DNA from: Chamaea fasciata
Taxonomy: Eukaryota > Chordata > Aves > Passeriformes > Sylviidae
Length of the DNA stretch: 64,000 nt
NCBI GenBank assembly: GCA_029207755.1
Contig: JARCOQ010000005.1
Location: 64,553,414-64,617,413 of the forward strand
Reading direction: 5' to 3'
The notes under the pieces are model-generated. The model was not told the DNA's origin. It saw nothing but the letters and a program-made list of their open reading frames with translations, and did not search any database. The position numbers and the translations under genes are program-made. How positions within the stretch are numbered: the stretch's first letter is position 1; the number at the start of each line of letters is the position of its first letter. Shown here in pieces: positions 9,316 to 22,000 of this stretch.

Positions 9316-12300
9316 GAAGGCAACAGCTCATGTTTGCATGTCAACAGGACTGTAAAGGAGAAAGTGATGCTATGGGTTTGAATCATGAGTTTGCAAACAG
9401 CTCCTATAGCACCAGCCTCCATCCCCGCTGAGAAAATCGCCTCCCTCCCACCCTCCATGGCTTTATGCTTGTGATGTCTGTGTGTTTTGAGGTTTTTCTT
9501 GGCTCTGGGCTTGCTACAAAACCTATGTTGTCTCTGCACCCTGCTAGCCAAACACTGATTACTTCTAAACCAGGGCTTAAACAGTTTTCAAGGGAGGTCT
9601 AGAGTTTCATTCATCTGAAATTAACACCGATAGAGAAGCAGCAAGTTCCAGGATTATACCAAGGGAAAGACTTCTCCTGTGCAAAGCCCCAGCTGCTGGG
9701 TGTGATGCCTAGTTTTCCATCAGCGCCCATCCTTGTCTTGCAGAGTGGCTTACGAGTCTGATTTTTCATTGGGTTCTTCTGGTTGGTGTGTGTTTGAAAC
9801 ATTCTTGCTGCTCACTGCCTGCTGAAAGAAGAATTTGCTTTCCAGATGTTTGAGAAGGAAAAGAGTGGGGGAGGAACAATCTGGGCACTCTCCTGCCCCC
9901 ACCACCTCAAGAGTCCTCTTCCCTCACTGTAGCACCAAGCTTTGCCCTGTGATCACAGGGAGAACACCTTGTTATCTCTTTCACAGGTTCAGCAAGTGCA
10001 TCTGACCTCCTGCCTGTCCTTTGCCTGACAGAGCAGTGCTGGAGGCAGGGAAGCTGCCTTTGGGCTTGGAAAGACAAAGCTGAAGTGATCATTCATCTTT
10101 TCCTTTTCTGTCGCTGCTGGTGGTGACAAAAATGAAGCACTGCCTCCTGTGCCACTCGTTCTCCTACCATTCCTGCCTCCTGGGCTAATTCCTTCTTCCT
10201 CTTTTGGGCCTCTTGCAACAAGGCAGGCACAGAGCTAAAATTGTCAAGAGACAGATAAAAGCTGGGAGATCATAATTTTTTCATTTCAGACAAGATAATT
10301 AGGAAGAGAATCTCTGTGAGGAAGAAGATCTTTCCATCATCATTACTTTATCTCCAGGCAGCTACTCTAGTCTCTCCAGGGACACAGCACTTTCAAGCAC
10401 CGTATACTTGCTGAGGTTTTTTAATGCTTTAATCCCTGTGTAGTTCACCCACTTTTACTACCAAGCAGCGAGTGTGAGCTGGTATGTTTGTGTGCATGTG
10501 CCTCCGTGTGTGAGGCAGGGGGGAGCACGCTTATCTGTGTGATTCTGGGTTCAATTAAACGTGCTTTGGTTCTCATCAATGTGATCTCCAGGAGTGTTTC
10601 CCTCAGGGAATGCTGGGACTGCTTCTGAGGATTAATCATCAGTGGCTCCTAGGTGAGAAGCTAAAGGGAAATGGCCAAACAAAAGCTGCAGTGGGCCCAA
10701 AGACAGAAAAACAATGTTTTTGTGATTGTGGTGGATGATACAGTGGGGCTGCAAGATAGAGGTGCCTCCTGAGGAAGGAGAGCATTCTGCTGGCCTGTCT
10801 CCATCTACTGTGGCTTAGTAAAATGAGAGCAGGTTTCTGGACCCTCAAGTGCTGGGTTTCCACAGGCTGCCACAGTCAGAGTTTTGCTGAGCCAACAAAG
10901 GTTGCATATACTGGTCCTTTTGCTGCTGGCTGTGATGGCAGAGACAGCACATTACCTGATCTTCAGTTTTCAATATTAGTAGCCCAGGTACCATTCTGTA
11001 GGTGAAAGAAAATCCAGAGCAAGGGTTCAATTCACCCCTGTGGATCTGTTGGGAGCTGGAATTGTTGCTTTGCTCTGGCTGGTCATGCCTTATTTGCCAC
11101 TAATCAGAGGTGGAAACTTTCATCCCTTTGTTTTCAGCAGCCGCAGTGAAATGCATTGAAACAAAGTACCATTTGCCTTCTGATATGAGGGTGTGTTGTA
11201 CTTCTTAGCTGAGCACAGAAAAGTGACCACTGACTGCAAAATATACATATATGTGATAACTATACTGCCTCATGCTTTATTTTAGTCATCTTCATTGACA
11301 AGACAGCAGGCTGACTCTTCATCAGATGGAGGACACTATTCTTCCTTTCTTTTCTTTGTTTTCTTATCTGCTTCTGGCCAGGTTGTGGGACTTCCCCATT
11401 GTCCCTGTGGGCACAGGCTCTGCCATGCCCCATCTCCTCTTTGTAGTAAAGCAGGGGGGCTGGAGCTTGCTGTCCAGCCTGTCAGCACAGCCCAGGGACT
11501 GGGAACTGTTCCACACCACCTTGGGTGGTAACAGAGGGCCAAGGCTGGAGACTTGGGTCACACCAAGATCCACCCTGCAGCTGCCCCAGGATGGTGTAGA
11601 GGCAGCTTTCAGGAGGCCTTGTGGGAATGCTGAAGCCACATTTCACTGGGATCAGAACCCCCACCATGTTGAGCTGAGGGAAGGCAAAGATGGCGACGCT
11701 GGTGTACAGGAATGGGTGGCAGCCAGGAAGACGGGGCAGCTCACTTCGGGACAGCTGTATCCCCTTGTCTGCTGGGAAACACAGTGCCCCACATGATCCC
11801 GTAGCTACGACCTCTAGTAACAACAGCTACTGTTATTAAGGTCTGTTGCTGCAGCACTAGCAGCTGTGCACGGGCTGTTCCTGTGCCAGATGCTCCGGAA
11901 TCGTGGTGCATTCCCTGTGTGAGCACTGCACAAATCTTAATGAGCCTTCCTGGCTCTGGGAGGGAGCAAGAGAGGCTCCCAGCAGGACAAGGAGGTGAAA
12001 GGAGGCAATTAGGCAGCGCCCCGTTGCTAAGGCAGAGCAGGTAGTGGGGACTTTGGCAGTCACCTCCTGGTTACAACTCTGGGCTGGCTTGACCTCGTTT
12101 GAGGGCACCAGGAGGCTGACACACTGCAGGGAGCTGTGACGATACAAACTCTGCAGAGGTTGCAGGGATTGTGGAGCACAGGAGATCCCTAAAGCCCACT
12201 CTAGGGTCCCAGGATTGCCCGTGTCCCTGGCAAGGCAGAGCCTGCATGGCTAGTGGTGCCCTCTGGAAAGAGGAGCAGGGGCTGGAAGGGTTCATAACAT

Positions 12301-14570
12301 GACATTCATAAATGTCAGCATTTTATTTTCAAACACAATAATTAATAGCCATCAGGCCCAAAGGTTTCCTGTTGCCATATTTGACATGGTCTTCTTCACT
12401 GCCGGAGAAAACCCTTTGGGAGTATGGAGTGGGTGGTATTTGAGTCTGACTAACCTCTTGGCTAGCAGAAAGCCCTGCAGCAGTGAGTCCTGCAGACTAG
12501 GAAAGTAAATGGCAGTCCCTTTCCTCTCCTATAAGTGTGCTTACAACTGCTTGGCAGGGAGATAGCGGGCAGCATGTGGGTAGCATCAATCATACCTGCC
12601 TGTCTCCCACACCACCTCCTCTTGCGCCAGCTCCCGTGCTGAACTGCCACAGCCCAGCAGTGCCCTTGCCCTGCGCTGCCCACCTTTTGGGTGCCCTCCA
12701 CCTTTTCCACCCTATCGTGGATATCTGGACACAACACAGCCAACCAGCTGAAGCACCTACCACAACCACAAAACCTTCTCCGCATCGTTAAAAATTTCCT
12801 TCTTTACCCATCCCCCCACCCCTTTCCCTCAAGGCTGACGTTCCTTATCTCTTCTGTACTGTTTTCCAACCAGCTGCCCTTAGAGAGACATGGGGCTTCT
12901 CCTGAGTGCTCCTGGTTCATTTAGAAGCAAGCAATGCGTGTAAGTCATTGTAATTACACCTTGCAGCCAGCAACATTATTGATTTGTCATCTCCTTTACC
13001 TTTTAAGCCCTATTGCAGGTTTGCAGCTCTTGCAAGGCTCACCTTACTGAAAAAAAATGGTCTTATCTTGCTCTCCTCCTCCTCAGATGGGTAGGAAGCA
13101 GACGTTGCATCCTGCACAGAGCCAGGGCAGGATGGAAATCAAATATTTATTTCTGCTCTTCATTTGTGTCTCCCATCCAGTTTCTAATCTCTCCATAATG
13201 CCTTTGTTTGCTGAAGAGCCTTATGTGGAGGCATTTGCTGGAAGCTTTTAAAAAGTTTGGGAAAATTTTACTAAGTTTTCCTGCGTGCCCCTAGGTCTGC
13301 CTAACTGGTTGCAAACCTCTGGGGGAAAGGAGCTTGCCCTGCAGAAACTCTATGACCAGGCTCCCCCTCATTCTTCTGTTCCAGAAGTGACATGGCTAGG
13401 ATTAGGATCACGCCAGCATCATTTGGCAGGGATGAGGAGGACAGCACTGAAGGCTCTGATCAAGCATCTCCTGGTGTCCCCTTTGTTTCAGCTTTTTCTG
13501 AAGAGGATTTACACACATTTTCAACATGGGCTGAGTTTCCAGGCTCCGGAGGAGATGGGCGTTTTGCCAATAGCCTACATCAGTGGCCAGGCTGTTTCCA
13601 TCCTTGTTCATCCTCTCACATTTCTCCTGCCTTGGCCAGCAGAGAAGAGATGCTCCAAAGCCAGAGAAATGAAAAAGCCATAGGGAGAAAGGAGGGCCAA
13701 GAGCCCTCTCATAGTGCGTCTGCAGTCTTGATAGGAGGGTTTTCTGGACAAGTTTCCCCTCCCAGCCCCATTTAACCTCTTTCTATGATCCCAGCAGTGT
13801 TTTTTGACATTTCCTCCTCTAAAAAATGTTGTGCTTCTTAATTATGCTGCTGTTATTTGAGCGCACGAGCAGATGGCACCTGTTGAACCCTCTCCTCTTA
13901 GTAATGCGGGTGTGAGCCTCCAGCTCGGCAAGGCCCTTGAACCAGTGTTCCAGCTGAAATACACACTTTTTCTTCAAAACCAGCCCTCAACTTTGTGAAG
14001 ATGTGCTGAAGGTGAGAGTGCCAGCCTTTCTTTTATGGCATTAAATATCCTCCAAAAGGAGAAGTGGGGGAGCAGCTCTGACTCAGAGAGGAGATCCCAC
14101 CAACATGCAAGGAATGAGAAAACTCAGTCCTCTGGCTTTGTGCTCTGTTTCCCCCAGATATTGGTGAAGGTAGAGGTAATGAGGTCAGAAACTCATAACT
14201 ACTACTTTACTGGATTTATACTCAATGTGAGTTGCTTGCTATCATGCTCTGACCTAGAGACCATGATTTCTCTCTTGTTTCTGCTTTCCTCCATGGAGAG
14301 GTATTTCCCCCAGCCCTCATGCCCCACCAGCAGCAGCCTGTACCCCATACAGCTCTGCAGTGGGGTAGATCAAAAGTGGCTAGACTGTGACACCATCCCC
14401 TGCCCCTCTGGGGCAACAATACCAATCCCTGTGATGATATTCCCATAATGCCAGCGGTAGGCCCAGCCAACTCCCTTCAGTGATGCAACCCTAAGTACCC
14501 TGGGGGAGGTCACCTCATGTTGGGCTGACCAGCCCCATCTGTCCCCCCAGCAACCTCGTGCTCCGCAGGA
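9316..14570. other. DNAL4-NPTXR intergenic region
   Basis: About 5 kb with no recognised gene. Several frames stay open for 100-156 codons, such as 11326-11796 on the plus strand, but none shows a known domain, splice structure or a second line of support. A 34-bp sequence at 13644-13677 recurs inverted in NPTXR intron 1. Confidence 0.55.
13644..13677 (+). repeat. 34-bp perfect repeat, copy A (inverted partner at 19883-19916)
   Basis: The 34 bases here are identical to the reverse complement of 19883-19916. Weaker similarity runs on about 15 bp past the perfect part (GGGAGA-type bases shared with mismatches). It starts GAAGAGATGC and ends ATGAAAAAG. It matches no repeat family that I know. 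Confidence 0.9.
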
Positions 14571-14574
14571 GGCT

Positions 14575-16020
14575 CGAACAGAAAACATCACTTTTATTGT
14601 TCACGATCAGCTTTACAAAAGAAATGTCCCAACACGGGTGCATGTCAGGTGCCCTTTTCACAAACGTGCATTAGAGAAAGCGCACAAGCGAGCGAGGGAG
14701 AGGGGCAGCTCCTCAGGGTGCACAAAGGTCACAGTGTTCCCACTTGGCACAAGGGCTGCTCCCCATCCCCGCTGTGTCATCCCCAGTGGGCTGAGCCACC
14801 CCAGCACTGGCAGAGACCCTGGCGGGGGTGGGGATGGGGGGGTGGCAGGGGTGTCCCTTCTGCCAGCTTTGCCTCTCCCAGGGGTGGAAGCAGCTGCCAC
14901 CCAAAGAGGGACTTAGGGTAGGGGGGAACACTGGAAGCTGAACACTGCATTGAGCAACCATAAGAGCCCCAAAATAACCCTCCCACCCCACCCCCAGACA
15001 CACACACATCTGCACGTACACACACTCACATATCAAGATATTGGTGACCACACAATGTGGAAAAAGCGTATTCTCAGGCACTCCACAGGTAAAACACCAG
15101 CCTGCTCTTTCACCCTCCCAGTTTCAAGGCCAGTGGCAGCCATGTTCCTGGCAAGGAGCAGCTAAAGAAGGGGACCTAGGTGTAACCAAGGGCAGTAGCC
15201 CAATCCAGTACCAAAAGACTGGGGGATGGATGGCAGGGCTCCTCTGACCGCCACCATCCTGTGTTTCTTTTTTCTTGCTTTTGCTCCCTTCGATGGCAGT
15301 GCTGCACTCTTTCCCACTCGGCCAGCACTGGGGTAGATGCTTTGCCTCTAGCCCCCCATTCCCTAGGTGACTGACCAGCTTGGAGGTGGTGGGGAGTGCT
15401 CTCTTCCCTCTGCCTCAAAAACCTGGCTCCCCTTGAGCAGCCCTGCCCAAACAGGCAGCAGAGGCAGGGAAAGGGATGCAGGCAGATAAGTACTGTGCTA
15501 CTGACTCTGCCATTCTCCCTCAGCTTCCCTGGGGCCACATTTAAAAAAGCAGGAGAAGAATGGGGCTGGAGGTGAGATCATGGAATGCAGGCTCATAAAA
15601 ACAGACAGTGAGGTTGCTAGAAATAAATAAGGAAAAGGGATGTGTTCAGGTGATGCCTGCACCCTGGCATCCCACTGAGGCTGGACTGCATTCAAAGTAG
15701 ATGGAGTTCTCCTTCCCACTCCCTGTTGGGTCTTACAAGGTGAGGACCCTCACCATACCAAGGACACCTGCAGGTACGAGTTCCACCCAAAACAGAAGTG
15801 GGGCAAGGGGAGCCAGCCTGCCAGGAATGAGGACAAGCCACAGCACCAACACAGGGACAACAGGGAGGCTTCCAGGGGCCCCTCTCCCTCCTGGGACACC
15901 AGCATGGGGGGCTCAGGCATTGCCCCAGCAAGGCTTACTGGTCTGGGAGGGGAGAAAGGGGCTCCCTACTTCAGGGCTGAAACCAGGGTCCTTGGCGCTG
16001 GGGAGAGGGCTGGGGGCGAC
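14575..16020 (-). other. NPTXR: NPTXR 3' UTR (predicted)
   Basis: About 1.4 kb of non-coding sequence on the minus strand from the NPTXR stop codon to just beyond AATAAA at 14598-14593. No alternative canonical signal was noticed inside it. It contains a CA-rich stretch around 14990-15030. Confidence 0.6.
14593..14598 (-). terminator. NPTXR: NPTXR polyadenylation signal AATAAA
   Basis: TTTATT on the plus strand gives AATAAA on the minus strand. It is followed after about 8 nt by a T/G-rich stretch (GATGTTTTCTGTTCG), which fits a cleavage and polyadenylation site. Confidence 0.65.
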
Positions 16021-19000
16021 TCATGCCTTCTTCCCGTCCTCACAGGCGGCAAAGCCCGCCTTGCTGGCACCTCCAAAGACCTCCACTGCCTGGTCATCCC
16101 ACTGGATTACATTCCCTTGGAGGTGGGAGGTGCAGTTAGCCAAGCCCAGGATCTCTGCTGGAGCCAGCATGTGGTCCCACACGGCAAACTGCGCCAGTTC
16201 TCCCACGAAGGCCTGTGTGGCATCAAAGCGGCCCCCCAGGGTGTCCTGGGAAAGAGCAGGAGAGGTGATTGGACAGGGGTGAAGAGAAGAGGAGGAACAT
16301 GCATCCAGTGGGAAATGGCAAAGGGGAGAGGGAGAAGTTTGGGAAGAAGCAGAGCAAGGTGCTTGATGGCAAGGAGGGAAGGAGATAGTGCATGGAAGAG
16401 GTTCAAGAAGACAAGGCAGGGAGGACAAAGGGATCAGGAAGAGAAGACAGTGAGGGCACATGGCAAGCCTGGAGGCTGGATGAACAGGCATGAGAGCCAA
16501 CTGCCTTGCTGAGTGCTCCTGCCCATGCTGCCCCATCCCCTTGCCCCATCCATTTGGGGGCTTTTTCCCACAGCCAGTTCCCACTACAGCGATGCTAACT
16601 GGCAGCTCTTGGTGTTGAACTGGTACCTACCTGCTCCTGACCCAGGATGATGATGCCCTGGGGCCTGATGGAATGCCAGGAGGCCAGGTTCTCGCCGGCA
16701 CCCCGCTGTTCACCATCCTGGTATGCTGACCACTTCCCATCCCGGGTGGTCCATGCCACGCAGACATGGTGCCAGGCCTTGTCCTTCAGACTCAGCGGCA
16801 GCTGGGCAACCTTTGAGAGAAGAGCAAAATCCCGGTGCTCGGTAGGACCACTGGGGGACACCAGGATATGCCCAGCCACTCTCAGAGCAATCAGTGCACC
16901 CCCGTAGTGGTGGTGGCATCCCAAAATCTATGGACATCCAAATGTGCTACTTCTCCCTCTCAAAACTCACCCCAATGAGCCATCGTCCCAATCCTCCTGC
17001 CTCCCACTATAAACTGAGGGCCCCTTTCTCCCAGCTCCCCATACCAGTGCCACCAGGAATATAATTTCCTAGGGGGATTGAACCAGAGAAGATGAGGGGA
17101 GGGTTTTCTCTCCTGCCCCTCCTGCAACTGGGCTGACCTTGTCATTGATGAGCAGTTCCAGGGGGTTAGAGCCCCATTCCAACAGCACAATCTCATTGGC
17201 TTGGCTCGGGACAGAGTAGGAGAATGGGGTGCCAATGCCTGCCAGGGCCTTGGACTTCAGCCACATGCAAATGGTGAAGGCATACAGCTCTGGCAGACTC
17301 TTCTTCATGCGGGCATACATGTAGTTGTTCTGCACCGGGATGGTCACCTTGAAGGCATTAGGAGAATTGTAGCCCAGTGGTCCTACATATCAAGGATGGG
17401 GAGGAGAAAGGAAGGTCAGCACCTGTAACTGGGATAAGGGTGACCTGTCCTGGGGCTCTCCTGGTGATGCACCTTGGGGTAGGAACCCTCCGCCCCACCT
17501 CCATCCCCACTGGGCAGGACCCACCGTGCTCCAGCTCTGTCACCCGGTTCTGGAGGGAGTCCAGCTCCTTCTCGATGTTGTGCTGCTGCTGGCTGCGGTC
17601 AGTGCTGGCGGCCTGGCGCTCCTTCTGCAGGGTCAGGATCTTGGAAAGGAGCTGCTCCTCCAGCTGCTCCATCTTGGTGTGGAGGGCATCACGGGCAAGT
17701 GCCGGGGCAGTGGGTGCTGAGCCATTGGTGCGGGCTGGCAGCTCCTGCTGCATTTGGTGGCAGCCACAATGGTGGGAATAGGAGGCACAAAAGACAAAAT
17801 TCAGCACAGTGTCACAATAAGAGGTTAAATAAGGACATGTCCATCCTGCAGCACTACAGGTAGTGCTGGGATGACAGTCCCATATCCGCACTGGGGTCTT
17901 CTCCAAGAACCTCCAGCTGACTTTGTACCTCCCCTCTCAGAGCCCCCATTGAGCTCATTACTGCAAAACAAACCTTGGCTGCTCTTTATGACTTTCTGCT
18001 GCTTCAGAGACAGCAAGGATGGGATGTTTGCTCTGCTCCTGCAGGCAGCCTCCCACGATAAGGAAATGATGCAGGCAGGACCTTGGAGCTCCTGGCCACT
18101 ACTGTTGCTCGTGAAGCTGCTTATCTATAGCCAAGCACACTAACATCACTTAATGGGGCTGTAATCCTCTTAGCTGAGCTCAGCTGGTGTGCAGGGGTGT
18201 GTGCACGTGTGCCAGGTAGCTCTCCACAAGCCAACCACTCCCAGGCCACCAGGATGCCAGGGACAAGTGGGACTGGTGCCAGGCTGTCATCTGGCTCTGG
18301 TCCTCAAGGCACAAGCCATCATCTGGGGACATCAAGGCTGTCTTGTCCCATCAGGGTTAACACTCAGACCAAAATTCTTTCCATGGCAAATCCAACACAG
18401 CAGCTGGTGAAAATGCTCCCAGCTGCTACTGCACTCTGCAAAGACCTTACCCCAGCTGGAAGAAAACCAGTCTGGAAGGGAGAATGTGACCCTTTACCAT
18501 GCTCCTGGAATTTCTCTGTAAATAGGAGCCCTCTTCTTTCCCCCTGTCCTTAGTGCATTAGTATCTCTGCCTTGGGCTCTGAAAGATGACAGCCACCTTC
18601 TCTGTGTTGCCAGACCTTCCCAGGGGTGCTGGAGCAGCTATGGAGACCCTTGCCTTGGCTCCTCTGGCACCAAGGGATCTGCATGGCTGCTTCAGCCCTG
18701 GACATTCACATGGCTTGTACTGGCAGGACATGGGGAATACCATCCATGTCGATCTGAACAGCCTCCCTCCTGCCTCAGCTAGCCTGGGGAAGGTCAGCAC
18801 ACTCACCTGTGGTTCTGGCTTCCTTTCTTTTTCTTCTTTCTTACATCCAGCTTCTCCAGGCTGGACAGGACCTGATAATCAGGCACACAAAACTGAAGGG
18901 GAGGGATGCCTGCCCATGTCACCCCTAATCTTTGTTACCCATCATGAACAACAGAGGGGAGGGGAAGGCTGGAAGAAAGTCAGGTTTGGCTCGGCAGGAT

Positions 19001-22000
19001 GCAGCCTTGGCGGATGGGAACAGCAGGGAGAGGAAAAGTGAGAAGGTTGTGTTGGTGTGAGCACAAATGTACTCTGGGCAACAACATGCTCAAGCTACAA
19101 ATAAAATGGAAGTGATGCCTCAAGGTCTGCAAGAGCTGCTGGCAGGGTCTGACAGGGCAAACCCACAGGTTCTATGAGGAAAACCAACCTGGAAAAGAAA
19201 AACCCAGCAAGAAAAGAGAGGTTGTGCTGAGGACATATGTCAGCCTGGACTAAATGCCAGCTCTCACTGCCAGCTTGCTCTGAGCAGCACTAAGGATGCT
19301 CTTCCAGTGAGAGCAAAACCTCTCTGGTAAGGGGCAAGTGCCCAGCACCTTTTTTTTTTTTTTTTTTTTTTTTTAGGGGTCTTGAGGATCCACTGGATGA
19401 AAGGCAGGGAAGAGATGGCAGAAGGGAAGGGAAATGGAAAGGTTAATCCTCATCCTCCTGGCAGAGGTAATTCCCACCTGAAGCTGTCTGCATTTGTACC
19501 CAAGCTGAGCTGGCTGCCTTGGCAGGAGGCAGCACAGGTGGGATAGGTTTGCCTTTGCCTCTGTGGCCACATCCCCTGGGCTCCAAGCGCTTTTCTCATT
19601 CTTTCAGGCTGCCTGCCTACAGCAGAGGCTGGCACGCTCCTGTCTGCCGCACGCTTTGATTGCTCGAGCTGCAGGTTTGGAGCCTACGTCCCTGTTTTCA
19701 TGCATGGCTCCATCTGTTAATGATGAAAAAAGAAAAAGCTGGGAGATCTTGTCACTCTCACTAGCCCCCGATACCCTGCCGTACATTATTCAGTAGCGGC
19801 TGAGTAGTTTTTTTACCTTCATTTTCCTCCTGCTTTTCTCTCTGCTGCTATTTTCTTCCCTCTGTAACTTATCTCCCTCTGCCTTTTTCATTTCTCTGGC
19901 TTTGGAGCATCTCTTCCTGGTGCTTCTCTCCATGCACACACACTGTGCCTTTCCCCTTTTGTTCATTTTCTTCCCCCTCCTGAGTTTTTCCCCATACAGC
20001 CCTCTCTCCACCTCTTGCTGGTCCTTCCAAGTTGGCAGCCAGGGCACCTACAGCCAGAGCCACATGGCTGACTGAACCATTGCTGACCCCATGTTCTTTC
20101 TGGAAAGGGATTGTAGCTAGTACTCTCATCTGGCAGGGTTTCAGGGCCATTCCAGCAAACACCATCTGTATCCCCACAGCCAGATGATGGCTGGACAGGA
20201 GACTGGACTCCCCATTCTCATTGTGCAGCTGAGTTGTGCTGGATGATCCCACTGATGCCAGACTGGGTTGCATCCCTGAGCCATGATCCTCATCTCCAAG
20301 CCGCTGCTCGAGCATCTTTCTCACAAGGCAAATTATTTGCAAAATTATTAATGGTTGATGTGCAGCTGTTATTTACTGGTGACCTTTGGGGAGGGGAAGG
20401 GGGGGAAACGCCTTCTCCCTGGCTGTTCAGCAGGCACCCAGCTTCCCATCTGTCGCTGCACAGGCAGCAGGGGAGTGGGCAGTGGGTGTGGGGGAGGCTC
20501 GTTCCACACTTTTTGGCCACCAGAACTGGCAAAAGATTGAAAGATGCCAGGTAATATTAATCACATTAAATGTCAGTGGCTTGCAGGGGGTGGGGAGGGG
20601 GAGGTGGTGGCAGGAGGCTGCAGCAGCCATGCCAGCATGTGCTCACTGGGGCCACAGCCCTCAGTCAGCAAATTCACTTTGATTTACATAAGGAGATCAG
20701 AGCCTTATTTATTAATGCACTGGCAAATCTGGGCGCTGCTGCTCCCCCTCAGCCCCCAGCACATCAGTGCCCACCTTGGCTGCTGGGACAGGGCAGGCAG
20801 GAGCACAGGACAATACCTGTGGGATGGAGCCCTAGCACATCCCAGGGATCATGATGCTTGACTGGGTGCACGCACACAGCAGACCCATTCTGTTCCTTGA
20901 AACCATGAAACCTTACAGCCTGCACAAAACTCCTCAGTGGCTGCTACCCTGGGATGCTCACTGCTGCAGGACAGCACACCTGCTGTACCAGGGTTTTTTG
21001 GACTCAGGCAGGACCTTGGGGATCATTAAACTCCAAAAGGGTCTGCATGGAGTAGAAAAAACCAGGAATGCATCAGCCTTTCCCTCTTCCTCACAAGAGA
21101 AGGGCTCACCATTGATCCTGTCCCCCTAAAACCTTACTGAGGGGGCTGGGACTGTCACAGTTTGGGTGTTTTATGTCCCCACACAGCTGGAGATGAAGAC
21201 ACGAGGGAAGCAGCTAGGTCACTACCATTCCCATTCCCTTACCCGAGGGCTTCCTGCCATCAGCCAGGCCACCAGCCACAATGGCACAGCCATGAACCAG
21301 CTGAGGAGCGAACAGGCTGTTGCAATTCCACCAGGTCCCCTATGGAGCCCATCAGGCTTGTCCCCTTGCCTGCTCTGCTCTTCTGCAAGGGATGATGGGG
21401 AGAAGGGGGGCATCTGCATCTCTGCACAGCCCAGGCAGCCAAGGTGATTCTCTCCCTGATACCTTTCCATTTGTGGCAGCAACTAAAAGCATGGAAAAGG
21501 AGCACCTGGGTCCCTCGGCTCTGTGTTCCAAGATGCACCAGAGTGTACAGACATAAGCACGTGCCGAGAGAAAGGGGGAACCCTCAAAACCAAGATGAAA
21601 AACCTAACTAGGCTGCTGTGCATGAGGAAGAGACGATCAGTGCCTCGGGTGGCATTAGGAAGAGGTGAGGGAAGATGTGTGAATGCTGTGCTGATGTGTG
21701 AATGCTAGCCCAGCCCCACACAAATGGCAAGGGACAAAGAGCAAGACCATGGGGGCCCTCCCTGCATCCTCTCCTGGGAAATCCTTCTGCCATGCTGACA
21801 AAATTAAGAAACAAATGCCTTAATAGGTTTTTCAGTGCATAAATAAATCTTGTTATGTCTTACAGACAGGGAGGGCTGAGAGTGCCCAGATTAGATCAGC
21901 AATCTTCCACCAGCCCCCTCCCGCAGTCCCAGCACTGAAGTATCCAGCAGTAATCCCTGCTGGCAAACCTGACTGGAGACTCTCTGGGATGCAGTCTTCC

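Noticed and set aside
11326..11796. 156-codon ATG frame between DNAL4 and NPTXR
   Set aside because: No recognisable domain, low-complexity-free but not family-like, with overlapping open frames on the opposite strand. Nothing supports translation.
15701..16512. Plus-strand frames of about 200 codons over NPTXR exon 5 and its 3' UTR
   Set aside because: They are antisense to the conserved NPTXR exon, which explains their openness.
21665..21710. Direct repeat GATGTGTGAATGCT in NPTXR intron 1
   Set aside because: A single local 14-bp duplication, ordinary for intronic DNA.
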